50,357 bases of DNA from Pseudomonadota bacterium (GTDB lineage: Bacteria; Pseudomonadota; Gammaproteobacteria; Steroidobacterales; Steroidobacteraceae), in contig JANYBG010000127.1 in assembly GCA_025360865.1 (NCBI GenBank), positions 1 to 50,357 on the forward strand, read 5' to 3'. Shown in pieces: positions 49,712 through 50,357 of this stretch. The position numbers were made by a program, and so were the translations under genes. The notes beneath the pieces were generated by a model that searched no databases, was not told the DNA's origin, and saw nothing but the letters and a program-made list of their open reading frames with translations. The first letter of the stretch is position 1, and each line of letters begins with the position of its first letter.

Positions 49712-50357
49712 ATGAAGCTTGGATTCACAGCTGCTGAGGAGCGCTTCCGCGATGAGGCCGCCGGCTGGCTGGAAGGGCAACTGAGTGGACCGTTCACGGA
49801 TGTGCGAGGCGTCACCAGCATGAGCGGAATGCTCGAGCGGCGCATGGAATGGGAGCGCGCGCTGGGCGCGGCCCGCTGGAGCTGCATCGGCTGGCCCGAG
49901 CGCTACGGCGGACGCGACGCCACGCTTGCGGAACAGGTGATCTTCGCCGAGGAATACGCGCGCGCGCGGGCGCCGGGGCGCATCGGCCACATGGGAATCG
50001 AACTCGCCGGGCCCACGATTCTCACTTTCGGCACACAGGCCCAGAAGGACCGCTTCCTGCTGCCCATCGCCCGCGGCGAGGAGTTCTGGTGCCAGGGCTA
50101 CAGCGAGCCCAACGCGGGCTCCGACCTCGCCAACGTGCGCACGCGCGCGGAGCTGGTGGACGACGCTGATGGCGCCGCATGGGTAGTGAACGGGCAGAAG
50201 GTATGGACATCGCTCGCGCAGTTCGCCGACTGGGCCTTCGTCGTGTGCCGCACGGAGGAAGGGTCCCGCGGCCACCGTGGCCTGTCCTACCTGCTGGTGC
50301 CGATGCGCCAACCGGGCGTCACGGTACGTCCGATCCGCCAGCTCACCGGCGAGGCGG
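49712..50357 (+). CDS. Acyl-CoA dehydrogenase, steroid FadE-type subunit, 3'-truncated by window edge
   Basis: The first 215 residues of an acyl-CoA dehydrogenase run off the right edge. Visible are the N-terminal helical domain, WPERYGGRDATLAEQVIF and the flavin/substrate signature CQGYSEPNAGSDLANVRTRAE, which is intact, unlike that of the preceding protein. The following segment WVVNGQKVWTSLAQFADW is canonical. The ATG lies 10 bp after the preceding stop. The tandem arrangement and split motifs point to a heterotetrameric steroid side-chain dehydrogenase. The catalytic Glu, if present, lies outside the window. Confidence 0.9.
   Translation, partial: MKLGFTAAEERFRDEAAGWLEGQLSGPFTDVRGVTSMSGMLERRMEWERALGAARWSCIGWPERYGGRDATLAEQVIFAEEYARARAPGRIGHMGIELAGPTILTFGTQAQKDRFLLPIARGEEFWCQGYSEPNAGSDLANVRTRAELVDDADGAAWVVNGQKVWTSLAQFADWAFVVCRTEEGSRGHRGLSYLLVPMRQPGVTVRPIRQLTGEA

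Noticed and set aside
48172-49887. 571-codon minus-strand frame under the Rieske and dehydrogenase genes
   Set aside because: No domain or start signal; shadow of two convincing plus-strand genes.
1-50357. Mobile elements, CRISPR arrays, tRNA or rRNA genes
   Set aside because: No transposase or integrase frame, no regularly spaced repeats and no tRNA- or rRNA-like sequence was recognised by reading; a covariance-model scan was not possible.

Overview
This is a gene-dense (few gaps above 200 bp), high-GC bacterial segment that reads as a large steroid/sterol catabolism island. No tRNA, rRNA, IS element or CRISPR array was seen. The enzyme types, sigma70-like TTGnnn/TAtAnT promoters, TeiR-like LuxR regulator and overlapping start/stop operons fit Pseudomonadota (probably a beta- or gammaproteobacterium). 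This assignment is an inference; no taxonomic marker is present.

Layout. (1) 1-4292: the 3' part of an acyl-CoA synthetase, then a leftward operon of two acyl-CoA dehydrogenases and an SDR. (2) 4408-10511: a rightward operon with overlapping genes resembling acyclic terpene utilisation (AtuA-like protein, TetR, biotin carboxylase, a separate biotin carrier protein, carboxyltransferase). (3) 10517-18534: two crotonases, an aldehyde dehydrogenase, a soluble P450 diverging from a TetR gene, an alpha/beta hydrolase and a CaiB/BaiF CoA-transferase. (4) 18604-24876: a KstD/fumarate-reductase-family flavoprotein diverging from a BaiE-like dehydratase and SDR, then EthD, VOC, SDR and sulfotransferase genes. 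(5) 24884-28619: a LuxR regulator, a 3alpha/20beta-HSD-like SDR and a DUF35/thiolase pair typical of side-chain retro-aldolases. (6) 28616-38390: an esterase and the lower 9,10-seco pathway: HsaF, HsaG, HsaA, HsaD, HsaE and HsaB homologues plus a FadD3-like ligase and two SDRs. HsaC (the extradiol dioxygenase) is not in the window. (7) 38400-41812: a leftward operon of LLM oxidoreductase, SDR (broken by several frameshifts), SnoaL-like protein and OYE-family reductase. (8) 42013-44645: an unrelated-looking regulatory module of ECF sigma factor, zinc anti-sigma factor, Tat-exported metallophosphoesterase and cupredoxin. (9) 44758-50357: an acyl-CoA synthetase, an amidohydrolase-like protein, a Rieske oxygenase and a pair of acyl-CoA dehydrogenases, the last running off the window.

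Working model. The Rieske oxygenase (KshA-like) and the flavoprotein would act on the ring system. HsaA/B, HsaD, HsaE, HsaF and HsaG would dismantle rings A/B to pyruvate, propionyl-CoA and the CD-ring acid, which the FadD3-like ligase would activate. P450, aldehyde dehydrogenase, ligases, dehydrogenases, crotonases, the carboxylase and DUF35/thiolase would shorten side chains. The BaiE-like dehydratase with neighbouring CoA-transferase, flavoprotein and SDR suggests bile-acid-type or other hydroxysteroid dehydration.

Regulation. Four pairs of matching non-coding sites were found: TGAGTnnnnCTCA twice upstream of the AtuA-like gene; ACGGwACCnnCGGTACC in two divergent promoters around the crotonases and the P450/TetR pair; TAAAGnnnACTCTA next to the LuxR gene and upstream of the 44758 ligase; and an identical ECF-type promoter GGAATAA-N15-GGTCT in front of both halves of the ECF module.
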